From Candidatus Peregrinibacteria bacterium (lineage in GTDB: Bacteria > Patescibacteriota > Gracilibacteria > Peribacterales > Peribacteraceae): a stretch of 19,368 nt of DNA. Each line of letters begins with the position of its first letter. Within the stretch, counting starts at the first letter, position 1. Shown piece after piece: positions 13,053 through 19,335 of the stretch. The stretch spans positions 1-19,368 of the forward strand of contig VGKZ01000008.1 in the NCBI GenBank assembly GCA_016866815.1, written 5' to 3'. The position numbers were made by a program, and so were the translations under genes. The notes under the pieces are model-generated. The model did not search any database, had not been told where the DNA came from, and worked only from the letters and a program-made list of their open reading frames with translations.

Positions 13053-14129
13053 ATGGCCAAAGACTACTACCAAATTCTGGGTCTCTCCCGCGACGCTTCG
13101 GCTGCCGACATCAAGAAAGCGTACCGCGATTTGAGCAAGCAATGGCATCCCGATAAGCATAAGGGGGACAAGTCCGCCGAGGCGAAGTTCAAAGAGATCA
13201 ATGAGGCATACGAAGCGCTGGGCAATCCCGACAAGAAAAGCAGATACGATCAGTTCGGTACGACCGGCGGCCCGCAGGGCGGAGGTTTTGGGGGGTTTGA
13301 TTTTTCGGGATTTCAGAATGGAAATTTCGAAGGAGGTCTCGGCGACATCTTCGAATCATTTTTCGGCGGAGGGGGCGGAGGTGCGCGTCGCGGTGCGCGC
13401 AGCGAGCGCGGAAGAGATTTGCAGATTGGCGTGGCTGTCGAATTTTCGGACGCGGTCACCGGTGTCCGGAAAACCGTGACAGTCGAACGTCTTGTGGTGT
13501 GCAAGGAGTGTGACGGCAAGGGGTCCGCGAAGGGCACGCAGATGAAGACCTGCGAACGCTGCAAAGGCACGGGACAGATCACACGCACCGCACAGTCGTT
13601 TTTCGGCACCATACAGCAGTCTGTGTTGTGTGACCTCTGCAAGGGTGCCGGGAAGGTGCCGGAGAAACCCTGTGGCACCTGTGACGGTCAGGGCAGACGC
13701 CGCGAGAGCAGCGCGCTCACGCTCGATATTCCCGCGGGTATCGATGACGGACAGACGCTCCGCGTTACAGGACAGGGCGAGGCTGGCGTGCGCGGTGCAC
13801 CCGCAGGAGATCTCTATGTGGAAATTTCCGTTCGCAGCGACAAACGATTTACGCGCGACGGCAGTGACATCAAAACAGACTTGCATGTGCGTGTCCCGGA
13901 CGCCGCTCTCGGTACCGATGTCTCTGTCGAGACCGTCACGGGGAAGACGACACTGCGTGTTCCCGCAGGTACGCAGTCCGGTCAGGTGTTGCGCATCAAG
14001 GGGAAAGGGATGCCGGTGTTGAATTCATCGCGCTTCGGTGACCACTATGTGCGTGTCGTCGTCGACATTCCTGCAAAACTCTCGAGAGAGGAGAAGAAAC
14101 TGATGGAGGAGTGGAGGAAGATGAAGTAA
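13053..14129 (+). CDS. dnaJ: Chaperone protein DnaJ (type I)
   Basis: A co-chaperone that delivers substrates to DnaK and stimulates its ATPase. The 358 residues show a J domain (1-70, HPD at 32-34), a Gly/Phe-rich linker (about 71-112, including a G6 run), the Cys-rich zinc domain with four CxxCxGxG repeats (CKECDGKG, CERCKGTG, CDLCKGAG, CGTCDGQG), and two C-terminal substrate-binding beta domains (SALTLDIPAGIDDGQTLRVT onward). The length is normal. The frame is open far upstream (to 12459) on the antisense of the calcium-repeat gene, but MAKDYYQILGLSRDAS is the family start. dnaK and grpE are not adjacent. Confidence 0.97.
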   Translation: MAKDYYQILGLSRDASAADIKKAYRDLSKQWHPDKHKGDKSAEAKFKEINEAYEALGNPDKKSRYDQFGTTGGPQGGGFGGFDFSGFQNGNFEGGLGDIFESFFGGGGGGARRGARSERGRDLQIGVAVEFSDAVTGVRKTVTVERLVVCKECDGKGSAKGTQMKTCERCKGTGQITRTAQSFFGTIQQSVLCDLCKGAGKVPEKPCGTCDGQGRRRESSALTLDIPAGIDDGQTLRVTGQGEAGVRGAPAGDLYVEISVRSDKRFTRDGSDIKTDLHVRVPDAALGTDVSVETVTGKTTLRVPAGTQSGQVLRIKGKGMPVLNSSRFGDHYVRVVVDIPAKLSREEKKLMEEWRKMK

Positions 14130-14141
14130 ACCTCGTACACA

Positions 14142-14690
14142 TCAAATATCCAAATTCCCCAGATCATCTCCTTTCTCCGGTTCCGCCATGACCGGTTTCA
14201 TCTCCTCACCATCACTGCTCTTTTTCTGTTTCTTCAGCTTCAGGACGATCTGGCGGTAGTCCCCTTCTCCGATGCTCTCTGTTGTGAGATCGGCAAATTG
14301 CGGATCATTCGCGATGTGCAGGTGCACGATGCGGCGGAAGTATGGGCTCATCGGTGCAAGCGCGACACGGCTTCCCGTCCGACGCACGAAGTCGGCCTTC
14401 TGTTCGGCGATCTTCTTCACCTTGTCCTCCTGCATGGTGCGGTAGCCGTCGACGTCGACGACCAGAAACGGTGCTTTCTCCAGCTTGGCCTTTTCGCGGA
14501 TGATCGACTTCAGCACATGCTGAATGGAGTTCAGCGTCTCACCGTGCCACCCGATGATGCGGCTGGGGTTGCTAGACTGGATCTCCACGCGGACCATATC
14601 CGCGTCGTCGCGCGTTTCGATGCCGTCGAAGGCAAGCTCCAACTGCGCAAGGAGCGATCCCAATATGTCTTTGATGAGTGCGTGATCCAT
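14142..14690 (-). CDS. jag: RNA-binding protein Jag/KhpB (KH plus R3H domains)
   Basis: A cytoplasmic RNA-binding protein of the Jag (SpoIIIJ-associated)/KhpB family, linked in Firmicutes to sRNA binding and cell-wall/division control. The 182 residues contain a KH domain with the GxxG loop IIGWHGETLN (45-54), then DVDGYRTMQEDKVKKIAEQK and an R3H domain with LAPMSPYFRRIVHLHI (R119-x3-H123) and LTTESIGEGDYRQIVLK. The N-terminal Jag_N domain is absent. The last 25 residues are a charged tail. The family's usual neighbour yidC (spoIIIJ) is not here; the gene converges on dnaJ with 12 nt between. A -10-like TATTCT lies 12 nt before the ATG. Confidence 0.92.
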   Translation of the reverse strand: MDHALIKDILGSLLAQLELAFDGIETRDDADMVRVEIQSSNPSRIIGWHGETLNSIQHVLKSIIREKAKLEKAPFLVVDVDGYRTMQEDKVKKIAEQKADFVRRTGSRVALAPMSPYFRRIVHLHIANDPQFADLTTESIGEGDYRQIVLKLKKQKKSSDGEEMKPVMAEPEKGDDLGNLDI

Positions 14691-14807
14691 ATCTTGGCTG
14701 AGAGAATAGCGGAAATGTGTGATGAGGAGAATGGTTTGTTGGTTTTTAGTTTTTCGTTTATAGAAAAGACTGGTTTGTCACTTTTCAGTACACTAAACAC
14801 CATAAAC

Positions 14808-14836
14808 AAAAAACCTCCTGTTTAGGGAGGCTTTTT
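14808..14836 (-). terminator. Rho-independent terminator of the HU gene (also symmetrical)
   Basis: The GCCTCC...GGAGG stem (CCTCC 14814-14818 with GGAGG 14826-14830 on the plus strand) is flanked by A6 upstream and T5 downstream. On the minus strand it therefore gives a hairpin followed by TTTTTT, about 20 nt after the HU stop codon. It could work in both directions. Confidence 0.85.
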
Positions 14837-14858
14837 GATTGTCTTGAGAAGATCTCGT

Positions 14859-15134
14859 TTAGCGAACCGCGTCCTTGAGGGTCTTTCCTGCCTTGAAGGA
14901 CGGAACTTTCATTGCCGGGATCGAAATCCTCTGGCTCGGGTTGCGGGGGTTCACACCCATGCGTGCTGCGCGCTTGGAAACCTTGAAGGTTCCGAAGCCC
15001 GTAATCGTCACGTTGTTGCCCTTCTTGAGTTCCTTGGTCACGAGTGTGACGAGGGACTCGAGCGCGTCAGAAGCTGCGCGCTTCGTGATGCCGGACGAGT
15101 CGGCAATGTGGTTGATGATATCCTGCTTGGACAT
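14859..15134 (-). CDS. hup: DNA-binding protein HU
   Basis: A histone-like nucleoid protein that bends and compacts DNA as a dimer. The 91 residues match HU/IHF throughout: MSKQDIINHIADSSGITKRA (helix 1-2), VTLVTKELKKGNNVTITGFG, the signature GFGTFKVSKRAARMGVNPRN (DNA-binding arm with the Pro of NPRNP) and KVPSFKAGKTLKDAV. HU is more likely than IHF because it is a single gene and has the canonical ends. It is divergent from topA, so two DNA-topology genes share one 248-bp control region. Its own terminator follows. Confidence 0.97.
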   Translation of the reverse strand: MSKQDIINHIADSSGITKRAASDALESLVTLVTKELKKGNNVTITGFGTFKVSKRAARMGVNPRNPSQRISIPAMKVPSFKAGKTLKDAVR

Positions 15135-15167
15135 AGGGATAGGGGGAAAAGAAGTATGTCACCTCCG

Positions 15168-15195
15168 AGTCTACGGTGGCCATGGGCTTACGCAA
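15168..15195 (-). promoter_or_regulatory. Candidate HU promoter
   Basis: TTGCGT (15195-15190), a 16-nt spacer and TAGACT (15173-15168) on the minus strand. The leader would be about 28 nt. It contains GGAGG (15166-15162), but 27 nt from the ATG, too far for a normal Shine-Dalgarno. The -35 lies inside the 15185-15198 inverted repeat. Confidence 0.4.
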
Positions 15196-15260
15196 GCCAA
15201 AAATGAGCATATCATGGGGAAATTTCCGCAAGAACACCATAGGATTGGCTTCACGAAGCC
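15185..15260. repeat. Two GGCTT-N4-AAGCC inverted repeats in the hup-topA intergenic region
   Basis: GGCTTACGCAAGCC (15185-15198) and GGCTTCACGAAGCC (15247-15260) have the same 5-bp arms around different 4-nt centres, 62 bp apart. The first overlaps the predicted HU -35. They could be paired operator sites for a regulator of the divergent genes, or hairpins. Confidence 0.55.
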
Positions 15261-15368
15261 ATAAATTTATGAATAACAAAGATGAACACGTGGAAAGAAT
15301 AGTATGCATCAGGCGAACAATTCATAAAAGTACGCAAGGGGAGAGTAGACAACACCCACTGCACTCTC

Positions 15369-15374
15369 TACCCT
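15369..15374 (+). promoter_or_regulatory. topA -10-like element
   Basis: TACCCT ends exactly 8 nt before the topA ATG (15383), the same hexamer as at recJ. It is weak alone but fits the recurring leaderless spacing. No Shine-Dalgarno precedes the ATG. Confidence 0.35.
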
Positions 15375-15382
15375 CTTATGCC

Positions 15383-17755
15383 ATGCCTACACATCTCGTC
15401 GTTGTCGAAAGTCCAACGAAGGCCAAAACGATCAAGAAGTTCCTGGGAAAGGACTTCGAAGTGCAGGCGAGCATGGGCCACATTCGGGATCTTCCAAGCT
15501 CAGGTTTAGCGGTGGATATCGAGAGTGGTTTCGAGGCGGAATACGAAGTGCCGGAAGAGAAGCAGGCCACAGTGAAGGGGCTTCAGAAACTTTTGAAGGA
15601 TGCCGACGACCTCTGGATCGCGACTGATGAAGACCGCGAAGGAGAGGCGATTGGATGGCACCTCACGAAGGCGCTGAAACTGAAAAAGGGTCAGACCATC
15701 AAGCGTATCATCTTCCACGAAATCACGAAGGCTGCAATCGATGAAGCGGTGAAGAACCCACGCGACATCGATGAAAACCTGGTCGAGGCCCAGCAGGCGC
15801 GTCGTATCCTCGACCGTCTCGTCGGCTACACCCTCTCCCCTTTCCTCTGGAAGAAGGTCTACCGTGGACTCTCTGCAGGACGCGTGCAATCTGTCGCAGT
15901 GCGCATCATTGTCGACCGTGAGCGCGAGATCCGCGCGTTTAAGTCGGAGGAGTACTGGACCATCGCATCCCTGCTGAAGACCTCCGATGGAAAAGAATTC
16001 ACCGCCGAACTGCGCGCGAGAGACGGAAAGAAATTTGTCCCGGTCAGCAAAGAGGAAGCAGACGAGGTTGTTTCATCTTCGAGGGACGCCGACTGGTCAG
16101 TGGCATCGATCGATGAAAAAGAACTGAAGAAGAATCCCCCGCCGCCGTTCACCACCTCCACACTGCAGCAGGAGGCCGGCCGGAAGCTCGGGTTTTCCGT
16201 GAAGCAGACCATGGTTGTTGCGCAGCAGCTCTACGAAGGTATCAGCCTCGGCAAGGGCGAAGGGCAGACTGGTCTCATCACCTACATGCGTACGGACAGC
16301 GTGAACCTCAGTGAGAAGGCCCTGGAGGACATCAAGGGATCGATCGAAAAACTGTACGGCCGCGAATACGTCCTCAGCGAGGCCCGGAAGTACAAAACGA
16401 AGAGCAAGGGTGCGCAGGAAGCGCATGAAGCCATTCGCCCTGCCGAAGTGTGGCGCACGCCGGAGTCTCTCAAGGACATTCTCGATCATCAGCAACTCAA
16501 GCTCTACACACTGATCTGGAACCGCACCATGGCCACGCAGATGCCCCCAGCCGAGCTCAAGCGCGTCGGTGCGGACATCAAGGCAGCGTCATACACATTC
16601 CGCGCTACAGGGCAGACGGTGACCTTCGACGGGTACTACCGCGTGTACCGTGAAGGCACAGATGCTTCGACGGACTCACACAGAAAGAATGACGAAGAGG
16701 AGCCGCAGGAAGAGGAGAATGAAAAGCTTCTGCCCCCGCTCAAAGAGGGCGATCCCCTCTCCTGCCAGGAAGTGACTCCGGAACAGCACTTCACGAAGCC
16801 GCCTCCCCGCTACACGGAAGCGAGTCTCGTGAAGAAATTGGAAGAAGAAGGCATCGGCCGTCCGAGTACGTACGCCCCCACCATCAGTACCGTGCAGCAG
16901 CGCGGCTACATTCGCAAAGAGGGAAAGCAACTCATTCCGGAGGATATAGCATTCACAGTGACGGATTTGCTGACGGAACACTTTGGTTCCATCGTCGATC
17001 TCACCTTTACCGCGCAGATGGAGAGTAAGCTCGATGACATCGCGGAGGGCAAGGAAAAGCGTGTCGTATTTCTCCGTGGTTTCTACGGGCCGTTCAAAGA
17101 ACTCATCGACGGAAAAACCAAAGAGATAAAGAAGGGAGATGTTCTCAAAGAACGCGTGCTCGGCAAGGATCCAAAATCAGGTCTCGACATCGTCGTTCTC
17201 ACCGGACGCTTCGGTCCGTACGTTCAGATCGGTACACCTGCGGATGTGAAGAACGGTGTGATCAAAGGAAAACCCAAGAGCTCATCGCTCGGTGCAGGCA
17301 TGGGTCGCGAGACAGTCACACTGGAACAGGCAATGGCACTCCTCAGTTTCCCCCGTCATCTGGACTTGAAGGACGGTGAGTCGGTGGAGGTACATCGCGG
17401 TCGTTTCGGACCGTATATCCGCTGGGGAACGGTGACGGTTTCCCTTCCGAAAGAGGCTGATCCCCTGACCCTGGATCTCGCTGCGGCGGAGGAGCTCATC
17501 GTCACGGCGAAGGAGCGCAAGAAGCGTGAGGCGGAACCTCTGAAAGTTCTCGGAAAGGATCCCGTCAGTGGCGGCGAAATTCTCGTGAAAGAGGGTCGCT
17601 ATGGACCCTACATCACGGACGGTACAACGAATGTTTCCGTCCCGAAAAATAAGAGCCCTACGGACATCGATATCGTCACGGCTGCAGAGATGTTGGAGAA
17701 GAAAAGGCATGCCCCGAAACGGAAGGGTGGATGGGGTAAAAAGAAAAATGCTTAG
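15383..17755 (+). CDS. topA: DNA topoisomerase I (type IA)
   Basis: Relaxes negative supercoils by a 5'-phosphotyrosine intermediate. The 790 residues contain the Toprim domain (HLVVVESPTKAKTIKKFLGK at 4-23; ATDEDREGEAIGWH with the acidic metal site), RGLSAGRVQSVAVRIIVDRE, the active-site block GLITYMRTDS (catalytic Tyr301), AQEAHEAIRP and EEEGIGRPSTYAPTISTVQQ. The C-terminus has repeated GRFGPY/GRYGPY modules (LTGRFGPYVQIG, VHRGRFGPYIRWG, KEGRYGPYITDG) of the bacterial topoisomerase C-terminal repeat type, with no Cys4 zinc ribbons, and a basic tail KRKGGWGKKKNA. The frame opens at 15176, but MPTHLVVVESPTKAK at 15383 is the family start; the extension has no similarity to the family. Confidence 0.97.
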   Translation: MPTHLVVVESPTKAKTIKKFLGKDFEVQASMGHIRDLPSSGLAVDIESGFEAEYEVPEEKQATVKGLQKLLKDADDLWIATDEDREGEAIGWHLTKALKLKKGQTIKRIIFHEITKAAIDEAVKNPRDIDENLVEAQQARRILDRLVGYTLSPFLWKKVYRGLSAGRVQSVAVRIIVDREREIRAFKSEEYWTIASLLKTSDGKEFTAELRARDGKKFVPVSKEEADEVVSSSRDADWSVASIDEKELKKNPPPPFTTSTLQQEAGRKLGFSVKQTMVVAQQLYEGISLGKGEGQTGLITYMRTDSVNLSEKALEDIKGSIEKLYGREYVLSEARKYKTKSKGAQEAHEAIRPAEVWRTPESLKDILDHQQLKLYTLIWNRTMATQMPPAELKRVGADIKAASYTFRATGQTVTFDGYYRVYREGTDASTDSHRKNDEEEPQEEENEKLLPPLKEGDPLSCQEVTPEQHFTKPPPRYTEASLVKKLEEEGIGRPSTYAPTISTVQQRGYIRKEGKQLIPEDIAFTVTDLLTEHFGSIVDLTFTAQMESKLDDIAEGKEKRVVFLRGFYGPFKELIDGKTKEIKKGDVLKERVLGKDPKSGLDIVVLTGRFGPYVQIGTPADVKNGVIKGKPKSSSLGAGMGRETVTLEQAMALLSFPRHLDLKDGESVEVHRGRFGPYIRWGTVTVSLPKEADPLTLDLAAAEELIVTAKERKKREAEPLKVLGKDPVSGGEILVKEGRYGPYITDGTTNVSVPKNKSPTDIDIVTAAEMLEKKRHAPKRKGGWGKKKNA

Positions 17756-17792
17756 CCGCACCCATTCCCTGGTGCGGTCTCCCCTGCGGGGA
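17756..17792 (+). terminator. Tandem hairpins after topA
   Basis: CCGCACC (17756-17762) pairs with GGTGCGG (17771-17777), and a second stem TCCCC/GGGGA follows at 17780-17792. They start directly after the topA stop codon. There is no T-tract. They probably terminate or protect the topA mRNA and separate it from the convergent small gene. Confidence 0.6.
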
Positions 17793-17852
17793 CAGTAGAT
17801 GGCAATATTTATTGCGCAATTCTTCCATGCCCGACGCACAAGATTGCAGGAT

Positions 17853-18056
17853 CTACATCAACGTGAGATCGTCATCATCGCCGCTCGTTATTTCTGCGTC
17901 GAGGGACAATTCATCGTCGGTACCGGTGGTGTGTTTCGGTGATATGCAGTCGCATTGTTCGAGGGGCTTTCCGAAGTCAGGACAGTCCTTGGCCTGGCAT
18001 GTTCCGGGGACGCCCGAAACACCTTCGCAACCGCCGTTACAAATGTAGTGAGTCAT
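17853..18056 (-). CDS. Small Cys-rich, probable zinc-binding protein
   Basis: A 67-residue protein: MTHYICNGGCEGVSGVPGTC, then QAKDCPDFGKPLEQCDCISP, then an acidic, probably disordered tail. Six Cys in a C-x3-C-x9-C-x4-C-x9-C-x-C arrangement, with His, look like a small metal (zinc) binding fold. From memory, CPR genomes carry many short proteins of the form (Y/F)xC.GGC.GVS..PG.CQA..C..HG..L..C.C with a His-rich end. This one has the same core, but its tail is Asp-rich. Function is unknown. It is convergent with topA. Its upstream region is the GATC-palindrome array, and a GATACT about 15 nt before the ATG may be the -10. Confidence 0.8.
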   Translation of the reverse strand: MTHYICNGGCEGVSGVPGTCQAKDCPDFGKPLEQCDCISPKHTTGTDDELSLDAEITSGDDDDLTLM

Positions 18057-18307
18057 GTGTTGAGGGGGATGAGTATCCCATTGATACCACGTTCCATCCG
18101 GAAGCGCGAGGCGGGCTTTTCAATCGCTTACCGTAGCGGTGAGTAGGCATGATCATGGTCATGATCATCATCATGATCAGTGTTTGATCAGGCATGTGCG
18201 GTATGCACTATTCGGGTGATCATTGGACTGGTCTGACTATGGTCATGGACAGTGCATGATAATGATCACCGATCACACTCCTCAGAGGAGCAGGTGACGA
18301 GTCCATT

Positions 18308-18421
18308 TCACTTTTTATCTTTAACAAGGGCTCGAACGAATTCATTATCCTCCATTTCCGCAGTGGCACTTTTTTCGATGTGCATATGCATGCACTGATC
18401 ATGATCATGGTCATCGATCAC
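18308..18421 (-). CDS. Tentative His/Asp-rich micropeptide (37 aa)
   Basis: A possible very small gene inside the palindrome array. From a GTG at 18421 it reads MIDDHDHDQCMHMHIEKSAT followed by AEMEDNEFVRALVKDKK and TGA; starting at the ATG at 18391 gives 27 residues (MHMHIEKS...). The second half lies outside the palindromes and reads like an amphipathic helix. The His/Asp first half could bind metal, but (GATCAT)n palindromes give Asp-His on either strand, so this composition may be a by-product. No ribosome binding site is seen. A weak call. Confidence 0.25.
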   Translation of the reverse strand: MIDDHDHDQCMHMHIEKSATAEMEDNEFVRALVKDKK

Positions 18422-18455
18422 ACTGTGACTTTTCTGTTCTGTCGACAGGAGTCAT

Positions 18456-18483
18456 TTGCGATCATGCGCATGATCAGTATCAT
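18456..18483 (+). promoter_or_regulatory. Promoter with embedded palindromic operator of the HTH gene
   Basis: TTGCGA (18456-18461), 16 nt and TATCAT (18478-18483), with the -10 ending 6 nt before ATG 18490. The perfect 16-bp palindrome GATCATGCGCATGATC (18460-18475) fills the spacer, the classical position for a repressor site. This suggests direct control of the gene, probably by its own product. Confidence 0.6.
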
Positions 18484-18489
18484 GATCAC

Positions 18490-18999
18490 ATGACTGATCA
18501 CTCCTCCTCCAAAATCATCAAGGCGCTCCCCGCCGAGAGCGTCACGTTCCTCAGCATCAAGGAAGCTGCCGAACGATACAGCAAGGCCGAGATCACCATT
18601 CGCCGGTTCGTCCGCAACGCGGTACGACAGGAAAAGGGAACCGACCGGCAGGGGATTCATCCACTCCCCGCGGAAGCTGCGAAATTGAAGAAGGGAAAGA
18701 AGCCTTTTTCCTACACCATCAGCAGCGGCCTTCTCGAGAAGCATTTCGCCGACACGCAGACGAAAAAATCTGCCACAAAACAGACGGCATCCGACCCGTA
18801 TCTCTCGCTCCTGGAGAGCACGAAGAACACTCTCGAACGGCAACTGCAGGTGAAGGATGATCAGATCAAACTCCTCAGTCAGGCGATCGATGATTTAAGC
18901 CAGCGCCAGCGTGAGACGAACATCCTCATGAAGGGTCTGCAGGAGCAGCTACTCCTCACCAGCGGTAAGGACAAAAAGCGATGGTGGCAGAGGTGGTAG
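18490..18999 (+). CDS. DNA-binding protein: N-terminal HTH, coiled coil, Trp-rich C-terminus
   Basis: A 169-residue protein. Residues 16-45 (VTFLSIKEAAERYSKAEITI, RRFVRNAV) are a MerR/excisionase-like helix-turn-helix that would recognise DNA. Residues 46-100 are basic and contain KKGKKPFSYTISSGLLEKHF, a possible wing or second DNA-binding part. Residues 105-155 are a heptad-patterned coiled coil (LESTKNTLERQLQVKDDQIK...), and the chain ends KDKKRWWQRW, a basic, Trp-rich tail. The layout resembles plasmid- or phage-associated helper and replication-control proteins with HTH plus coiled coil (for example the DUF536 type), but I cannot assign a family. The gene starts inside a 12-bp GATC-repeat array with a palindrome between its -35 and -10, so autoregulation through the array is a reasonable inference. 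Confidence 0.8.
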   Translation: MTDHSSSKIIKALPAESVTFLSIKEAAERYSKAEITIRRFVRNAVRQEKGTDRQGIHPLPAEAAKLKKGKKPFSYTISSGLLEKHFADTQTKKSATKQTASDPYLSLLESTKNTLERQLQVKDDQIKLLSQAIDDLSQRQRETNILMKGLQEQLLLTSGKDKKRWWQRW

Positions 19000-19003
19000 G
19001 GGA

Positions 19004-19009
19004 TATAGA
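19004..19009 (+). promoter_or_regulatory. -10 element of the small membrane protein gene
   Basis: TATAGA ends 8 nt before ATG 19018 and 4 nt after the stop of the HTH gene; there is no Shine-Dalgarno. The gene could also be co-transcribed with the HTH gene. Confidence 0.4.
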
Positions 19010-19017
19010 ATCCGGAT

Positions 19018-19335
19018 ATGTTGTTGCAACTCGGCGTCGCGATTCTCGTGTTCTGCTACGAGGCTCTGGTGCTCCTGGGGGCAGCCATGATTACGGGACG
19101 TTTGATTGGTGTGTGCATGGGTGAGAGTGTCCCGGAGAACCGCCGCTTACTGCTCGGCTTTGCGTTGTATCCGGCGCTCGTTACGTGGGGCGGTTTCCTG
19201 CTGCTCTGGCGCATCCCCTTCCTCACACAGGCGGCCGGTCTCCTCTGCGCCGCTTATGCTGTGTCGGGTCTTTGGAATGGCGCCCGACGCGCGACGTGGA
19301 CTGGCAAGTACCCCTTTCTTAAGACACATTGCTAG
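19018..19335 (+). CDS. Small membrane protein, possibly truncated
   Basis: A 105-residue protein with three hydrophobic helices (about 3-26 LQLGVAILVFCYEALVLLGA, 45-64 LLLGFALYPALVTWGGFLLL, and 70-88), separated by an Arg/Glu-rich loop (GESVPENRRL). It is built like the N-terminal end of a larger polytopic protein, but the frame stops at 19335 after FLKTHC. The +1 frame also stops within 30 nt, so even a single indel would add only about a dozen residues. It is either a genuine short protein or a degraded remnant. No family is recognised. It follows the HTH gene by 18 nt in the same direction. Confidence 0.6.
   Translation: MLLQLGVAILVFCYEALVLLGAAMITGRLIGVCMGESVPENRRLLLGFALYPALVTWGGFLLLWRIPFLTQAAGLLCAAYAVSGLWNGARRATWTGKYPFLKTHC

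Larger units (their letters stand above)
18138..18507. repeat. GATC-palindrome / 12-bp iteron-like array
   Basis: Fourteen GATC sites lie between 18151 and 18499, where about one or two are expected by chance. Two runs have exact 12-bp spacing: 18151, 18163, 18175 (then 18186), and 18460, 18472, 18484, 18496, with units such as GATCATGGTCAT, GATCATCATCAT, GATCATGCGCAT and GATCAGTATCAT. A looser group is at 18264-18271 and another at 18397-18416. Palindromes include ATGATCATG-GT-CATGATCAT (18149-18168), TGATCATGATCA (18396-18407) and GATCATGCGCATGATC (18460-18475). The last run covers the promoter, start codon and first codons of the HTH gene. AT-rich DNA lies between the groups (about 18304-18328). 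The region from 18057 to 18137 shows nothing else. Confidence 0.8.

Noticed and set aside
12978..13160. 61-codon upstream extension of the calcium-repeat protein
   Set aside because: It would overlap dnaJ head-on and place the extended -10 inside the coding region; the segment lacks signal-peptide features.
15176..15382. 69-codon upstream extension of topA
   Set aside because: It contains the inverted repeats and control region and is unlike any topoisomerase N-terminus.
18139..18219. Plus-strand His-rich micro-ORF (HDHGHDHHHDQC) from a GTG
   Set aside because: GATCAT palindromes code Asp-His on both strands, so this is expected from the repeat; there is no ribosome binding site or promoter.
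18220..18414. 64-codon minus-strand frame within the array
   Set aside because: Starts in palindromes (MTMIMIS) and the remainder has no recognisable pattern; the alternative 18308-18421 frame reads more like protein, and even that is weak.
18138..18507. Chromosomal origin (oriC)
   Set aside because: GATC clustering suggested it, but I found only one poor DnaA-box-like sequence (TTATCCTCC near 18346) and no dnaA/dnaN/rpmH neighbours.
18418..18843. 141-codon minus-strand frame opposite the HTH gene
   Set aside because: Antisense shadow; its C-terminal ISHVIMILIMRMI stretch is just the GATC palindromes read in one frame.
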